From an uncultured Pseudomonadales bacterium (GTDB lineage: Bacteria > Pseudomonadota > Gammaproteobacteria > Pseudomonadales > Pseudohongiellaceae), in contig CALSTS010000002.1 in NCBI GenBank assembly GCA_943789335.1, positions 62,001 to 126,000 of the forward strand: a stretch of DNA of 64,000 nucleotides, in the 5' to 3' direction. Every line of letters starts with the position of its first letter. The first letter of the stretch is position 1. Under the pieces are notes generated by a model. The model did not search any database. It saw only the letters and a list, made by a program, of their open reading frames with translations, and had not been told where the DNA came from. Positions 53,891 through 64,000 of this stretch are shown here, one piece after another. The position numbers were made by a program, and so were the translations under genes.

Positions 53891-54400
53891 ATGGCATATA
53901 AAAACGAACAAAATAAAAACGATGAAGGTTTACAGGAAAAGTTAATCCAGGTTAACCGTGTCGCTAAAGTAGTTAAAGGTGGACGAATCTTTGGTTTTAC
54001 CGCCTTGACAGCAGTTGGTGACGGTAATGGGCGAGTTGGCTTTGGTCGTGGTAAAGCGCGTGAAGTGCCATTAGCAATTCAGAAAGCTATGGAAGCAGCT
54101 CGTCGCAATATGATTTCTGTAAAACTTGATGGTGGAACATTGCAATATCCGGTAAAAGCTCGTCACGGAGCTTCCAATGTTTATATGCAACCTGCTTCTG
54201 AAGGTACTGGAGTTATTGCTGGTGGCGCAATGCGGGCCATTCTAGAACTTGCAGGTGTCCATAATGTGCTGGCTAAGTGTTATGGCTCTACTAATCCGGT
54301 AAATGTCGTAAGGGCAACTTTCAAAGGTTTACAGCATATGCGTTCACCTGACGAAATCGCAGCAAAACGTGGTAAAAAAATTGAAGAGATCGTTAGTTAA
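53891..54400 (+). CDS. rpsE: 30S ribosomal protein S5
   Basis: 169 residues. [53 protein letters not shown] and the C-terminal lobe. The spectinomycin-site loop (AKVVKGG) is wild-type. Confidence 0.98.
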   Translation: MAYKNEQNKNDEGLQEKLIQVNRVAKVVKGGRIFGFTALTAVGDGNGRVGFGRGKAREVPLAIQKAMEAARRNMISVKLDGGTLQYPVKARHGASNVYMQPASEGTGVIAGGAMRAILELAGVHNVLAKCYGSTNPVNVVRATFKGLQHMRSPDEIAAKRGKKIEEIVS

Positions 54401-54446
54401 TTTAAGTAACAAATAGCAAAAAATAGTTAAGAACAGGTAAGTAGTG

Positions 54447-54632
54447 ATGGCAGCAAAAACAGTGAAAGTGACTTTAGTGAAAAGCCCTATTGGGGCTTTA
54501 CCAAATCACAAGGCTTGTGTAACAGGCCTTGGCTTGCGCCGAATTCGTCACCAGGTTGAAGTGGAAGATACTGCTTCTGTTCGAGGTATGATTAATAAAA
54601 TCCGTCACCTGGTTCAGGTGGAGGGAGAATAG
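54447..54632 (+). CDS. rpmD: 50S ribosomal protein L30
   Basis: 61 residues from ATG 54447; the adjacent GTG 54444 is possible. [28 protein letters not shown] and [14 protein letters not shown]30 is missing from many reduced genomes, so its presence is informative. Confidence 0.97.
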   Translation: MAAKTVKVTLVKSPIGALPNHKACVTGLGLRRIRHQVEVEDTASVRGMINKIRHLVQVEGE

Positions 54633-54634
54633 TA

Positions 54635-55069
54635 ATGAGATTAAACACAATAAGTAATGTGCCTGGGGCAACCCAAACTAAGAAACGTGTAGGTCGAGGA
54701 ATTGGCAGTGGTCAAGGTAAGACTGCAGGTCGAGGACATAAAGGGCAGAAATCACGTTCTGGCGGTACTGTAAAACCAGGTTTTGAAGGTGGACAAATGC
54801 CTTTGCAAAAACGTTTACCTAAGTTTGGTTTTACTTCGCGCATAGGCATGGTAACGGCGGAAGTTCGAACTTCTGAGTTAAATAAAGTAGATGCTGATGT
54901 GATTGATATTGTTGCATTGGAAAAAGCCGACATTATTAACCGTAATATAAAGCGTGTGAAAGTTATGTTGTCTGGTGATGTGACTAAAGCAGTCACGGTT
55001 AAAGGTTTGCGAGTAACAAAAGGTGCCAGAGCTGCTATTGAAGCTGCTGGTGGAAAAATTGAAGAGTAA
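54635..55069 (+). CDS. rplO: 50S ribosomal protein L15
   Basis: 144 residues, same as E. coli. [27 protein letters not shown] and [17 protein letters not shown]. Follows rpmD by 2 bp and precedes secY by 20 bp. Confidence 0.98.
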   Translation: MRLNTISNVPGATQTKKRVGRGIGSGQGKTAGRGHKGQKSRSGGTVKPGFEGGQMPLQKRLPKFGFTSRIGMVTAEVRTSELNKVDADVIDIVALEKADIINRNIKRVKVMLSGDVTKAVTVKGLRVTKGARAAIEAAGGKIEE

Positions 55070-55089
55070 GTAATAAAAATACTACTAAA

Positions 55090-56415
55090 ATGGCAAAAAA
55101 AGGCTTAGCACAAGCAGGAATGCAAGCAGGTAAAGGAGACGGTCTGGCAGAACTTAAAGCCAGAATGTTTTTTGTTCTGTTTGCTATTTTTGTATACCGT
55201 ATCGGTACGCATATTCCTGTTCCAGGTATTAACCCTGATCAGCTACAAGCTCTATTTAACCAAAACCAAGGAACCTTTCTAGGTCTTTTTAATATGTTCT
55301 CTGGTGGCGCTATTGAGCGTATGAGTATTTTTGCTCTAGGTATCATGCCTTATATTACTGCATCTATCATTATGCAGTTATTAACAGCGACTACTCCTTC
55401 TCTTGAGCAGTTGAAAAAAGAAGGCGAATCTGGACGCCGTAAAATCAGTAAATACACTCGTTACGGCGCTTTGGTATTTGCCAGTGTTCAGTCTGTAGCT
55501 ATTACCACTGGTTTATTGGCGCCAATTTCTTTTGATCCTAATTTTAGTTTCTACTTTACTGCGATTGTTTCTTTGATTACCGGGGCAATGTTCCTGATGT
55601 GGCTTGGAGAACAAATTACCGAGCGTGGTGTTGGTAACGGCATTTCACTGTTAATTTTTGCCGGTATTGTTGCCAGCTTACCTGCTGCAGTTGGTCAAGC
55701 ACTTGAGCAGGCTGCAGAAGGTCAAATACAACCTTTGGCATTATTTGTAGTTGCAGTTATTGGTGCAGCTGTTATTGCTTGTGTTGTTTTTGTTGAAAGA
55801 GCTCAGCGCCGTATTACTGTTAATTATGCGCCAAGGCAACAGGGTCGCAAAATGTATCAAGGTCAGTCGAGCCATTTACCTTTGAAGGTTAATATGGCTG
55901 GGGTGATACCAGCAATTTTTGCTAGTTCATTCTTGTTATTCCCTCAATCATTGGGTACTTGGTTTGGCAATAATGATGGTTATGAGTTTTTGGCTGATGT
56001 GGCTCTTGTTCTTGGCCCAGGACAACCTCTAAACATACTATTATTTACAGTTTTAATTGTGACCTTTTGTTTCTTCTATACATCATTAGTATTTAATCCA
56101 AAAGAAATAGCTGAAAATTTAAAACGTTCTGGCGCTTTTATCCCAGGAATTCGTCCGGGTGAGCAGACCGCTAATTATGTTGATAGTGTGATGACTCGAC
56201 TCACTATGTTTGGCGCCGCATACATTACTTTAATTTGTTTGATGCCACAGTTTTTACAGACCTCAGCCAATGTTCCGTTTCAATTAGGCGGTACTTCATT
56301 ATTGATTGTGGTAGTGGTATGTATGGATTTTATGGCGCAAGTGCAATCACATTTGATGTCTCATCAATACGAATCCTTGATGAAGAAATCCAATATTGGC
56401 TCGTTTAAGCGCTAA
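55090..56415 (+). CDS. secY: Preprotein translocase channel subunit SecY
   Basis: 441 residues with ten membrane helices. [26 protein letters not shown], the plug region after [67 protein letters not shown], and the cytoplasmic loop [26 protein letters not shown]. The central protein channel, partner of SecE at 24683. Confidence 0.98.
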   Translation: MAKKGLAQAGMQAGKGDGLAELKARMFFVLFAIFVYRIGTHIPVPGINPDQLQALFNQNQGTFLGLFNMFSGGAIERMSIFALGIMPYITASIIMQLLTATTPSLEQLKKEGESGRRKISKYTRYGALVFASVQSVAITTGLLAPISFDPNFSFYFTAIVSLITGAMFLMWLGEQITERGVGNGISLLIFAGIVASLPAAVGQALEQAAEGQIQPLALFVVAVIGAAVIACVVFVERAQRRITVNYAPRQQGRKMYQGQSSHLPLKVNMAGVIPAIFASSFLLFPQSLGTWFGNNDGYEFLADVALVLGPGQPLNILLFTVLIVTFCFFYTSLVFNPKEIAENLKRSGAFIPGIRPGEQTANYVDSVMTRLTMFGAAYITLICLMPQFLQTSANVPFQLGGTSLLIVVVVCMDFMAQVQSHLMSHQYESLMKKSNIGSFKR

Positions 56416-56456
56416 AAAACAGGCGCTATGCCATATAAGAATTTAGGAGTAGAACC

Positions 56457-56570
56457 ATGAAAGTTAGAGCTTCAGTAAAAAAGATTTGCAGAAACTGCAA
56501 AGTTGTTAAACGTAATGGCACTGTACGGGTGATCTGTAAAGAACCTCGCCACAAACAGCGTCAGGGTTAA
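56457..56570 (+). CDS. rpmJ: 50S ribosomal protein L36
   Basis: 37 residues, below the usual length cut-off of gene finders. [21 protein letters not shown] with zinc ligands C11, C14, C27 and H32, the zinc-binding form. Sits between secY and rpsM as in E. coli and closes the spc operon. AGGAG ribosome-binding site at about 56446. Confidence 0.97.
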   Translation: MKVRASVKKICRNCKVVKRNGTVRVICKEPRHKQRQG

Positions 56571-56582
56571 TAGAGCTCGTGC

Positions 56583-56609
56583 TTGATTTTGCTAAGTACA
56601 GGGTATAAG
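56583..56609 (+). promoter_or_regulatory. Possible alpha operon promoter
   Basis: TTGATT (56583-56588) and TATAAG (56604-56609) with a short 15-bp spacer, in the rpmJ-rpsM gap where E. coli has the alpha promoter and the S4-binding leader. The spacing is poor, so this is tentative. Confidence 0.3.
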
Positions 56610-56711
56610 CTATCGCGCCTTTTAACACTGTGTTAGCAATGATTTAAGTTTTAAGTAATTGATTTTATTTATAAAAAGTAACGAAGATTAAAAGAGAATT
56701 GGAGTAGAAAT

Positions 56712-57068
56712 ATGGCCCGTATTGCCGGAGTCAACATACCAGATAATAAACATGTAGTGATTTCACTAAGTTATGTTTATGGCATTGGTTCGACCATTGC
56801 TAAACAGCTTTGTGAAACTACTGGCATTGCGCCGAATACTAAGGTTAGTGAGTTAAGTGAAGAATCATTGGATTCTCTGCGTAGTGAAATAACCAAGCTG
56901 AATGTTGAAGGCGATTTACGTCGTGAAATTTCTATGAATATCAAACGATTGATGGATTTAGGTACATATCGAGGTATTCGTCATCGCCGTAGTTTGCCGG
57001 TGAATGGACAACGCACAAAAACTAACGCCAGAACCCGTAAAGGTCCGCGTAAACCAATTCGCAATTAA
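56712..57068 (+). CDS. rpsM: 30S ribosomal protein S13
   Basis: 118 residues. [25 protein letters not shown] and the C-terminal [28 protein letters not shown] tail that reaches the P-site tRNA. First gene of the alpha operon. Confidence 0.98.
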   Translation: MARIAGVNIPDNKHVVISLSYVYGIGSTIAKQLCETTGIAPNTKVSELSEESLDSLRSEITKLNVEGDLRREISMNIKRLMDLGTYRGIRHRRSLPVNGQRTKTNARTRKGPRKPIRN

Positions 57069-57094
57069 CAGGATTTAATAAAGGTAATAAGTTA

Positions 57095-57490
57095 ATGGCT
57101 AAACCTGCTGCAGTACAAGGGCGTAAAAAAGCAAGAACACCAGTTTCAGATGGTGTTGCTCATATTCATGCGTCTTTCAATAACACTATTATTACAATCA
57201 CCGATCGTCAGGGGAATGCCCTAAGTTGGGCGACTTCTGGTGGTTCTGGCTTTCGTGGTTCAAGGAAAAGTACACCCTTTGCCGCGCAGGTTGCTGCAGA
57301 GAGAGCTGGAAATACAGCTGTTGAGTTGTATAGTTTGAAAAATGTGGATGTCAGGGTAAATGGTCCAGGACCAGGACGTGAATCAGCAGTTCGTGCATTG
57401 AATTCCTGTGGTCTGAAAGTAAGCAACATTACTGATGTTACCCCTATTCCTCATAATGGTTGCAGGCCTCCTAAAAGACGCCGCGTATAA
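57095..57490 (+). CDS. rpsK: 30S ribosomal protein S11
   Basis: 131 residues. [43 protein letters not shown] and [15 protein letters not shown]. Lines the mRNA exit on the 30S platform. Confidence 0.98.
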   Translation: MAKPAAVQGRKKARTPVSDGVAHIHASFNNTIITITDRQGNALSWATSGGSGFRGSRKSTPFAAQVAAERAGNTAVELYSLKNVDVRVNGPGPGRESAVRALNSCGLKVSNITDVTPIPHNGCRPPKRRRV

Positions 57491-57533
57491 GCAATCAGAT
57501 AGAAGTCGAAATTAGTAGACAGGAGAAGAACTT

Positions 57534-58154
57534 ATGGCCCGCTATATAGGCCCAAAATGTAAATTATCTAGAAGAGAAGGCACTGATCTTTTTCTCAAAA
57601 GTGGTGTTCGTTCTTTAGAAGATAAATGTAAAGCTGAAACTATACCGGGTCAGCATGGCCAACGTCGCACTCGTCTTTCAGACTATGGTGTGCAGCTGCG
57701 TGAGAAGCAAAAAGTACGTCGTATGTATGGCGTATTGGAAAAACAATTCCGTGCTTATTATAAAGAAGCTGCGCGTTTAAAAGGTGCTACTGGTGAAAAC
57801 TTATTACAACTATTAGAGAGCCGTCTTGATAATGTGGTGTATCGAATTGGTTTCGGATCAACTCGTTCTGAATCAAGACAGTTAGTTTCTCATAAATCAA
57901 TACTGGTAAATGGAGAAGTCGTTAATATTGCTTCTTACCAGGTGCAGGAAGGTGATGTTATTTCAGTACGCGAAAAAGCCAAAGAGCAATTGCGTATTAA
58001 ATCGGCGTTAGATTTGGCTGCAACTCGTGCACCATCAGAATGGATTGATGTGAATGTCAGTAAGTTGGAAGGCCAATTTAAACAAAAACCAGAACGCACT
58101 GAGTTACCAGCAGAAATAAACGAGAGCTTGATTGTAGAGCTTTACTCGAAGTAA
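57534..58154 (+). CDS. rpsD: 30S ribosomal protein S4
   Basis: 206 residues, same as E. coli, zinc-free type. [28 protein letters not shown] and the S4 domain with [25 protein letters not shown]. Starts 30S assembly and represses the alpha operon in E. coli. Confidence 0.98.
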   Translation: MARYIGPKCKLSRREGTDLFLKSGVRSLEDKCKAETIPGQHGQRRTRLSDYGVQLREKQKVRRMYGVLEKQFRAYYKEAARLKGATGENLLQLLESRLDNVVYRIGFGSTRSESRQLVSHKSILVNGEVVNIASYQVQEGDVISVREKAKEQLRIKSALDLAATRAPSEWIDVNVSKLEGQFKQKPERTELPAEINESLIVELYSK

Positions 58155-58218
58155 GCCTGATAACTAAATAAAGAACAAAAATTTTAATATTAACTAAGCC
58201 AAATAAAAGAGGAACTAC

Positions 58219-59217
58219 ATGCAGATTTCGCTAGCAAACTTTCTGACCCCTCAAGTAATCCAGGTAGAGGAATTAGATAAGTATCGTTCCAAGGTAGTTC
58301 TGGAGCCACTAGAAAGAGGGTTTGGCCATACATTGGGCAACGCTCTTAGAAGAATTTTACTTTCCTCCATGCCGGGTTTTGCGGTTGAAGAAGTGGAAAT
58401 TGATGGTGTGGTCCATGAATACAGTACCATCGAAGGTGTACAAGAGGATGTTATTGAAATCATCCTTAACCTTAAAGGTCTGGCTATTACTTTGAATACT
58501 CAAACTGAAGTAGTACTGAGTTTAAGTAAATCAGGTAAAGGACCAGTTACTGCTGCAGACATTACCTTAGATCATGATGTCGAGATCGTAGATCCTGAGC
58601 ATTTGATTTGTAATCTAAATGAAAACGGCTCTATTAATATGCGCATTAAAGTCGGATCTGGTCGAGGATATTCTCCTGCTGATTCGCGCTTAAGCGAAGA
58701 TGATGAGACTCGTTCGGTTGGGAAATTGCAGTTAGATGCATCTTATACTCCCGTCAATCAAGTGACCTATACTGTTGAAAACGCCCGTGTAGAACAACGT
58801 ACTGACTTGGATAAACTTATTCTTGAATTAGAAACCAATGGCACAATGGATGCTGAAGAAGCTATTCGTCAAGCTGCAACTATTATGCAACACCAGCTTA
58901 GCGTATTTGTTGATTTACAGAGTGATGTCGTTAGTGAGCCAGAGGAAGCTGAAGATAAAATTGATCCGATATTGTTACGTCCAGTTGATGATTTAGAGCT
59001 TACTGTGCGTTCAGCTAATTGCTTAAAAGCAGAAAATATATATTACATTGGTGACTTGATTCAGCGTACTGAAGTAGAACTCTTGAAAACTCCGAATCTT
59101 GGTAAAAAATCATTAACTGAAATTAAAGATGTACTGGCTTCACGTGGTTTGTCTTTAGGTTTACGTTTAGAGAATTGGCCGCCGTCATCGCTTAAAGGCG
59201 ACGATCGAGCTGCATAA
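58219..59217 (+). CDS. rpoA: RNA polymerase alpha subunit
   Basis: 332 residues. The N-terminal dimer domain has [26 protein letters not shown]; the linker is EEAEDKIDP; the C-terminal domain ([34 protein letters not shown]...[10 protein letters not shown]) keeps the UP-element arginine and the helices contacted by CRP. Conservation of this surface fits the CRP homologue encoded 600 bp downstream. Confidence 0.98.
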   Translation: MQISLANFLTPQVIQVEELDKYRSKVVLEPLERGFGHTLGNALRRILLSSMPGFAVEEVEIDGVVHEYSTIEGVQEDVIEIILNLKGLAITLNTQTEVVLSLSKSGKGPVTAADITLDHDVEIVDPEHLICNLNENGSINMRIKVGSGRGYSPADSRLSEDDETRSVGKLQLDASYTPVNQVTYTVENARVEQRTDLDKLILELETNGTMDAEEAIRQAATIMQHQLSVFVDLQSDVVSEPEEAEDKIDPILLRPVDDLELTVRSANCLKAENIYYIGDLIQRTEVELLKTPNLGKKSLTEIKDVLASRGLSLGLRLENWPPSSLKGDDRAA

Positions 59218-59244
59218 AATAGATATTAATTAGGGATAGTAGTC

Positions 59245-59763
59245 ATGCGTCATCGTCATTCAGGACGTCAACTTAACAGAAATAGTAGTCATCGTAAGGC
59301 CATGTTCCGTAACATGACTACATCTCTGGTTGAGCACGAAATTATTAAAACAACTTTGGCTAAGGCTAAAGAATTAAGGTCTTATGCAGAGCCTTTAATC
59401 ACTCTTGCGAAAGAAGACAGTGTAGCAAATCGACGCTTGGCTTTTTCCCGAGTACAGGATAAAGCTGCTGTAGGTAAGTTGTTTTCAGAGCTAGGGCCAC
59501 GTTATCAAAAGCGTCCAGGAGGCTATCTCCGTGTAATTAAATGTGGGCTTCGTACCGGTGATAAAGCACCAATGGCTTATGTTGAACTAGTTGATCGCCC
59601 AGTTGTAGATATTGATGATGAAGATTATATTGATCAAGCTGAAGAGCTGGTGGCGGAAGAAGAAGTTGCTGAAGTAATAGAAGAAACTGCTGAAGAAGTA
59701 GTAGAAGAAACTGTAGAAGAAGTTACAGAAGAGCCTTCTGAAGAAAAAAAAGAAGATAAATAA
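59245..59763 (+). CDS. rplQ: 50S ribosomal protein L17 with long acidic tail
   Basis: 172 residues against 127 in E. coli. The first ~120 ([66 protein letters not shown]) are ordinary L17. The last ~50 are almost entirely Glu, Val, Thr and Asp in short repeats (EEVxEE). Similar but usually shorter acidic extensions are known in some gammaproteobacterial L17 proteins. The tail is low complexity and likely disordered. Last gene of the alpha operon. Confidence 0.95.
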   Translation: MRHRHSGRQLNRNSSHRKAMFRNMTTSLVEHEIIKTTLAKAKELRSYAEPLITLAKEDSVANRRLAFSRVQDKAAVGKLFSELGPRYQKRPGGYLRVIKCGLRTGDKAPMAYVELVDRPVVDIDDEDYIDQAEELVAEEEVAEVIEETAEEVVEETVEEVTEEPSEEKKEDK

Positions 59764-59782
59764 AAAATATAAGTCTATTAGG

Positions 59783-59810
59783 AAAAACCGCTAATTTAGC
59801 GGTTTTTTTT
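59783..59810 (+). terminator. Terminator of the alpha operon
   Basis: AAAACCGCTAA pairs with TTAGCGGTTTT, followed by eight T residues. crp is convergent and ends 8 bp beyond, so the hairpin may serve both directions. Confidence 0.92.
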
Positions 59811-59818
59811 TGATAAAA

Positions 59819-60454
59819 TCACCGCGTTCCATAAATTACTATAGTTTTTCCTGACACTTCTACTAAGCCTTGAGCTTGTAAATCTTTTAGAATACTACCG
59901 ACCATTTCACGCGAACAATTCGTTATTTTTCCTAACTCTTGTCGAGTTAATTTAATTTGCATGCCATCGGGGTGTGTGATGGCACTGGGATCTTTGCTTA
60001 AATTTAGTAAAGCACTAGCAATTCGGCCAGTGTCATCAAGAAAAGATAAGTCAGCAACTTTTTGGGTCGTATTACGCAAGCGCTGAGCCATTTGCCGGCC
60101 CAGAATGTAGAGTATTTGAGGGTGGGTTTCTGCATAAATTTTAAAATTTTCATAATTTATTTCAGCCAGCACTGTACTTTCTTTAGTACGAACACTGGTA
60201 CTCCTACCCATATTTATGTCAAACAAACTCATTTCACCAAAAAAGTCACCAGGGTTAAGGTAGGCAATAATGATTTCTCGATTATTGTCATCATGTAATA
60301 CCACACTTATTGAGCCGATTAGAATGAAATAAAGTGTTTCTGAAATGTCGCCTTCTTTAAATATTAGGGTGTTAGCGGGGTATGAATACTTTTTAGTCTT
60401 GCTTAAGAAATTATCAAAATCAGGGAAATTGCTTTGATTTAGCAATACAGACAT
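59819..60454 (-). CDS. crp: cAMP receptor protein (CRP/Vfr-type regulator)
   Basis: 211 residues, about 210 in E. coli. The cyclic-nucleotide pocket keeps the key residues: GD70-FFGEMSLF (E74), R84-S85 in NMGRSTSVR, and T129/T130 in RNTTQKV where E. coli has T127/S128. The C-terminal helix-turn-helix is TRQELGKITNCSREMVGSILKDLQAQGLV, with RE and R at DNA-contact positions, and GKTIVIYGTR closes the protein exactly as in CRP. A cAMP-dependent global regulator. It faces the alpha operon terminator. Confidence 0.95.
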   Translation of the reverse strand: MSVLLNQSNFPDFDNFLSKTKKYSYPANTLIFKEGDISETLYFILIGSISVVLHDDNNREIIIAYLNPGDFFGEMSLFDINMGRSTSVRTKESTVLAEINYENFKIYAETHPQILYILGRQMAQRLRNTTQKVADLSFLDDTGRIASALLNLSKDPSAITHPDGMQIKLTRQELGKITNCSREMVGSILKDLQAQGLVEVSGKTIVIYGTR

Positions 60455-60583
60455 TGATAATTCCTAAGATGAATTGTTTAACTTCAGCAAGCTCTTGTTG
60501 ATGGCTGAGTATATGGCCATGAAGAGACTTAATCTACTTTGCTTTCTAATTTTCTGATATAAGAATTCAAGCTCAATAGAAAA

Positions 60584-61747
60584 TTATTCTTTATGAAGGT
60601 AATCCCTGGTAATTGGTACCGGGCCATGCTTTTTAGCTAATTGGAACTGATAAACTACAAGATCGGAGAATACAAAGGCGACTTCACTGACAGCGAGATA
60701 AAACTCCCACATCAAACAGAACTCTTCACCAAGAATCTGTGCTATTTCTTGACGGTTTTGTTGGAATCTCAAAAGCCAATGATGCAAAGTTTTAGCATAA
60801 TGTAAGCGAAGGACTTCAATATCTGTGACTCTTAAATTACTTACTTCAAGGGCTTTTGTAATTTGTGAAAGGGAAGGGTTTACCCCTCCTGGAAATATAT
60901 ATTTATGGATCCATGGGTTGGTAGTACGTGGCGGACCAGTTTTACCAATAGTATGAATTAGTGCTACACCATCTTCAGTCAACATCTCTGCTATTTTGTT
61001 GAAATAAGTAGTATAGAAAGGCGTTCCCACATGTTCGAACATTCCAATACTTACAATTCTGTCATAAGAACCTTGATGTTCACGGTAATCTTCCAGATGG
61101 AAGTGAGTATTGTCTAATTGGCGTTTTTGAGCTTCAGCTTGAGCAGCAGAAAATTGTTCTTTGGAGAGTGTGATGCCACTAACATCAATATTATAGTTTT
61201 GAGCCAGGTAAAACATCATGCTACCCCAGCCACATCCTATATCGAGCACTTTTTGATTAGATTGCAGCAATAATTTATTAGCTATATGCCTAGCCTTGCT
61301 GGTTTGTGCTTCTTCGAGTGATGCATCATCTGATTCAAAATAGGCGCAAGAATAGAACATTTCCTTGTCTAAAAAACGTCTAAATACATCTTCATGGATA
61401 TCGTAGTGATGGGAGATATTATTATAAGCGCGTGAAATTTCATTCCATTGTTGAATTGCACCCTGTATGGGTTTAAGCCAGCTGTTTTTTTTGGGTTTGA
61501 AGTTGGTTCTCAGTAATCCCAGCAGATTGAAAAGAGAGCCATTTCCTGTATGCCACAAGCCTTCAATATAAGTCTGTCCTAATTGAAATTCCCAATCCAG
61601 CGCTATACGCTTGATGGCTTTTTCACTTGTGAAGTGCCAGTTCACCTCAGTACCACTCGAGCCAAAGGTATAAACCTTATCTTGAGGTAGATGCAGATGA
61701 AGAATCCCTTCTTTTATGTGTTTTTCTAGTAATTTGAGATACATCAC
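60584..61747 (-). CDS. cfa: Cyclopropane-fatty-acyl-phospholipid synthase
   Basis: 387 residues. SAM-binding motif VLDIGCGWGS at residues 167-176, GITLSKEQFSAAQ just after, DYRE, FDRIVSIGMFEHVG (YDRIVSIGMFEHVG here), and the catalytic bicarbonate-pocket glutamate/tyrosine region HYAKTLHHWLLRF. It transfers a methylene from SAM to the double bond of membrane phospholipid acyl chains, usually on entry to stationary phase or acid stress. Its N-terminus carries the lipid-binding domain with a WHFTSEKAIKRI start. A lone gene divergent from the peptide transporter. Confidence 0.93.
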   Translation of the reverse strand: MMYLKLLEKHIKEGILHLHLPQDKVYTFGSSGTEVNWHFTSEKAIKRIALDWEFQLGQTYIEGLWHTGNGSLFNLLGLLRTNFKPKKNSWLKPIQGAIQQWNEISRAYNNISHHYDIHEDVFRRFLDKEMFYSCAYFESDDASLEEAQTSKARHIANKLLLQSNQKVLDIGCGWGSMMFYLAQNYNIDVSGITLSKEQFSAAQAEAQKRQLDNTHFHLEDYREHQGSYDRIVSIGMFEHVGTPFYTTYFNKIAEMLTEDGVALIHTIGKTGPPRTTNPWIHKYIFPGGVNPSLSQITKALEVSNLRVTDIEVLRLHYAKTLHHWLLRFQQNRQEIAQILGEEFCLMWEFYLAVSEVAFVFSDLVVYQFQLAKKHGPVPITRDYLHKE

Positions 61748-61929
61748 TTATTTTTTCATACCAAAGATTTATGCCATTTCCTTGATCCTGTGGAAATATA
61801 GATACTCAAACTATACTTGTAAATACTTTATAAGCCTAAATGAGCAAGCATAGCTTACATGATATGTTGATTTTATCTCTAGGCCTCTTTATTCTGCATT
61901 AAATCCATATCAATACAACAGGAGCAAGT

Positions 61930-63678
61930 ATGACTGAAGTAGTAGATTCGGCAGAGGTGCTTGGGGCACCTTCTTCAGACAAAACTATCTTTGGGCATCC
62001 TCGAGGCCTATACATTCTGTTTTTCACAGAAATGTGGGAACGCTTTTCATATTATGGAATGCGTGGCTTATTAATATTTTATCTCACTGAACACTTCTTA
62101 TTCAGCCAAGAACGTTCTTCAATTATATATGGTGCCTACACTGCATTGGTTTACGTTATGACGATAATTGGTGGCACCCTGGCTGACAAGTACCTAGGTT
62201 CAAGAAAGGCAGTGACATTCGGTGCGATACTATTAGTTATAGGCCACTTAGGCATGGCTTTCGAAGGCAGTGGTTCGAGTGAGATTCTGACCTATAACGG
62301 CACTGATTTTGAGATCGGACTTGATGCCAGAGGAGGAGATGGCAATCAAATCATTACGTCTGAGCAAGGTGTTTCTTTGATTTCATTTAATGCTGGTGCT
62401 ACACAGATGTTAATAGCAGATCCAGATAACGTTGGCTTGCCAGCAATCCTAGCAGTCACTGATTATAGTCTACGTACAGAAACAGAAGCGCTTTATATTA
62501 ATGGTTTATATCTGTCCTTGGCCCTTATTATTGCAGGAGTAGGTTTCCTTAAAGCCAACATCTCATCCATAGTGGGGGCTCTTTATGGCTTTGGAGATAC
62601 ACGTCGTGATTCAGGGTTTACAATATTTTATATGGGTATCAACCTGGGTGCTTTCCTATCATCAATATTGTGTGGGTATTTGGGTATTACCTATGGTTGG
62701 AAATACGGCTTCGGCCTTGCTGGTATCGGAATGATCTTTGGCCTAACAATATTCTTGAAATACCAGCACTGGCTAGAAGGTAAAGCAGAACCACCGAATA
62801 GCGAAAAACTGAAAGAAAAGGTCTTGGGTCCTTTAAATATTGAAGCTATGTGTTATTTAGCTGGTTTAGGGATCATTGCTATATCAATGCTTATGGTGAT
62901 GAATGCGCATCTAATCGATGAAGCTTACGTGGGTATCCTAGGTGTTTTAGTGTTTGCTTTTATGGTGGCTTATGCATTCTTAGGTTGTGATAAAACTGAA
63001 AGAAATCGCATGCTGGCGGCGATTTATATCATTCTCGCGCAGATTCCATTCTGGGCCTTATTTGAGCAAGCGGGAACGTCGTTAAATTTATTTGCTGGAA
63101 GTTTAGTTGATAGAACCATGCTGGGTTTAACGGTTCCTGCTCCTATATTTCAGTCTCTAAATGCCATGTTTATTATCTTATTTGCCCCATTAATGGCAAT
63201 GCTGTGGATTAAACTCGCCAAACATAAGGTCAATCCATCGAGCCCGGTGAAATTTGCCTTAGGTGTGTTTATGGCTGGCTTAGGGTTTCTGGTATTAGTT
63301 GCTGGCATGAAGGTTTCGGGTGGCTCTGGTCTAACAGCAGTATATTTTATTTTCCTGATTTATTGGTTTCATACCATTGGGGAGCTAATGGTATCGCCAG
63401 TTGGTTTGTCGGTGGTGACCAAATTAGCACCAACGAGAGTGGTTGGTATGACTATGGGAGCATGGTTTCTTTATAGTGGTTTATCAAACTATTTGGCAGG
63501 GGTGATTGCATCAACCACTGGTGCGGAAACTATAGGCGGTCAGCTTACAGATGTTGTAGCAGCTAAAGCAAACTACATTAGTGTTTATACTCAGGTTGGA
63601 TATATAGCGATGGGGATTGCAGTATTAATGTTGTTAATTTCACCAGTGATCAAGAAAATGATGGAAGGGGCAGAGTAG
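61930..63678 (+). CDS. Proton-dependent oligopeptide transporter (POT/PTR family)
   Basis: 582 residues, about 14 membrane helices. The first helix has the ExxERFxYYG proton/peptide motif (EMWERFSYYGMRG). GGTLADKYLGSRKAV is the POT signature, KANISSIVGALYG and DSGFTIFYMGINLGAFLS the second signature, and the helix-7/10 peptide-binding residues lie in FWALFEQAGTSLNLF and HTIGELMVSPVGLSVV. An insertion of ~75 residues after helix 3-4 (SSEILTYNGTDFEIG to TETEALY) is unusual compared with E. coli DtpA (500 residues). Di- and tripeptide uptake with protons. Confidence 0.92.
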   Translation: MTEVVDSAEVLGAPSSDKTIFGHPRGLYILFFTEMWERFSYYGMRGLLIFYLTEHFLFSQERSSIIYGAYTALVYVMTIIGGTLADKYLGSRKAVTFGAILLVIGHLGMAFEGSGSSEILTYNGTDFEIGLDARGGDGNQIITSEQGVSLISFNAGATQMLIADPDNVGLPAILAVTDYSLRTETEALYINGLYLSLALIIAGVGFLKANISSIVGALYGFGDTRRDSGFTIFYMGINLGAFLSSILCGYLGITYGWKYGFGLAGIGMIFGLTIFLKYQHWLEGKAEPPNSEKLKEKVLGPLNIEAMCYLAGLGIIAISMLMVMNAHLIDEAYVGILGVLVFAFMVAYAFLGCDKTERNRMLAAIYIILAQIPFWALFEQAGTSLNLFAGSLVDRTMLGLTVPAPIFQSLNAMFIILFAPLMAMLWIKLAKHKVNPSSPVKFALGVFMAGLGFLVLVAGMKVSGGSGLTAVYFIFLIYWFHTIGELMVSPVGLSVVTKLAPTRVVGMTMGAWFLYSGLSNYLAGVIASTTGAETIGGQLTDVVAAKANYISVYTQVGYIAMGIAVLMLLISPVIKKMMEGAE

Positions 63679-63774
63679 AAAGAGTTATAAGCATAAATAG
63701 TTATTAGGCTGTTACTTATTGGGTTGTTAAACATGATAAGACGAAGAGCCTTAGATAACGCTGAGTGAAACTTT

Positions 63775-64000
63775 TTAATCTTTGTCCAAGTAGGGATTAA
63801 GTCTCTTCTTTAGCAAACCTTTTAATATTTTGGTAGGAAAGCCATCAATAGAGTGTTGGTTTTTTTCTTGCCAGTATTCTTGGATTCCTGCGTCACCTTT
63901 CGGTCCTGACCACTTCACAAGTGCTTTACGGTCTTCTTTATACTCATAAAAGGGCACAGCGAAGCCGCAAGATGTCTGTACTAAATCGATGTCCATGCTG
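63775..64000 (-). CDS. PNPOx-like flavin-dependent protein, C-terminal end, runs off the window
   Basis: The visible C-terminal 75 codons include MDIDLVQTSCGFAVPFYEY and WSGPKGDAGIQEYWQEKNQHSIDG, typical of the last third of a pyridoxamine-5'-phosphate-oxidase-like (split-barrel) family. The frame is open to base 64000, and the methionine at 63996 aligns to an internal position, so the start lies outside the window. The function of the full protein is likely flavin or heme related but cannot be judged from this piece. Confidence 0.75.
   Translation of the reverse strand, partial: SMDIDLVQTSCGFAVPFYEYKEDRKALVKWSGPKGDAGIQEYWQEKNQHSIDGFPTKILKGLLKKRLNPYLDKD

Overview
The window looks like a low-GC (about 40 %) chromosome segment from a gammaproteobacterium, probably an uncultivated marine lineage. 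This rests on three things. The informational gene order is gammaproteobacterial: tyrS beside an rrn-type promoter; tRNA-Tyr/Gly/Thr-tuf-tRNA-Trp-secE-nusG-rplKAJL-rpoBC; rpsLG-fusA; the S10, spc and alpha operons; then a CRP/Vfr homologue. The accessory proteins (DUF1552, tannase-family esterase, PQQ/cytochrome c dehydrogenase, DUF6152, DUF2272) are typical of such bacteria. I cannot name the genus.

Layout. 1-1260: 3' part of tyrS, an rrn P1-like promoter, two identical 104-bp tRNA-like repeats and one intact tRNA-Ile(GAT); no 16S, 23S or 5S follows. 1400-13400: accessory genes (AlkB-type dioxygenase, zinc-ribbon membrane protein plus secreted hydrolase, Nudix hydrolase, DUF2272 protein, frameshifted TMEM175-like channel, degenerate GGDEF protein, GT2 glycosyltransferase, tannase-family esterase, glutathionyl-hydroquinone reductase, Tat-exported DUF1552 protein). 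13750-16340: a short ribbon-helix-helix-like gene, gspE, and a gspF broken at the same point as an oppositely oriented lipoprotein gene. 16500-19980: nitrogen module, glnK-amtB leftward from a sigma-54/NtrC-type control region, and a second amt rightward. 20000-22680: birA, coaX and a frameshifted SPOR-like protein.

22740-39952: tRNA/tuf/secE/nusG, the L11-L1-L10-L12-rpoBC operon and the str operon. 39953-45470: a 5.5-kb block (PQQ dehydrogenase, two secreted proteins including DUF6152, a trypsin-like protease) sits where tufA normally joins fusA to rpsJ; tufA is absent. 45564-59763: S10, spc and alpha operons, complete and in canonical order, ending at a strong terminator. 59819-64000: crp, cyclopropane-fatty-acid synthase, a POT-family peptide transporter and the C-terminal end of a PNPOx-like protein.

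Sequence quality matters. tuf, the 3' half of rpoB and the 5' half of rpoC carry more than 25 single-base frameshifts, mostly missing bases, while the flanking ribosomal genes are clean. secE, the TMEM175-like gene and the SPOR-like gene carry one or two each. In essential genes this points to consensus or assembly error rather than decay. Together with the missing rRNA operon, the missing tufA and the gspF/lipoprotein junction, it suggests the assembly suffered at repeats and at the most conserved loci. I saw no CRISPR array, prophage, insertion sequence or obvious defence system.
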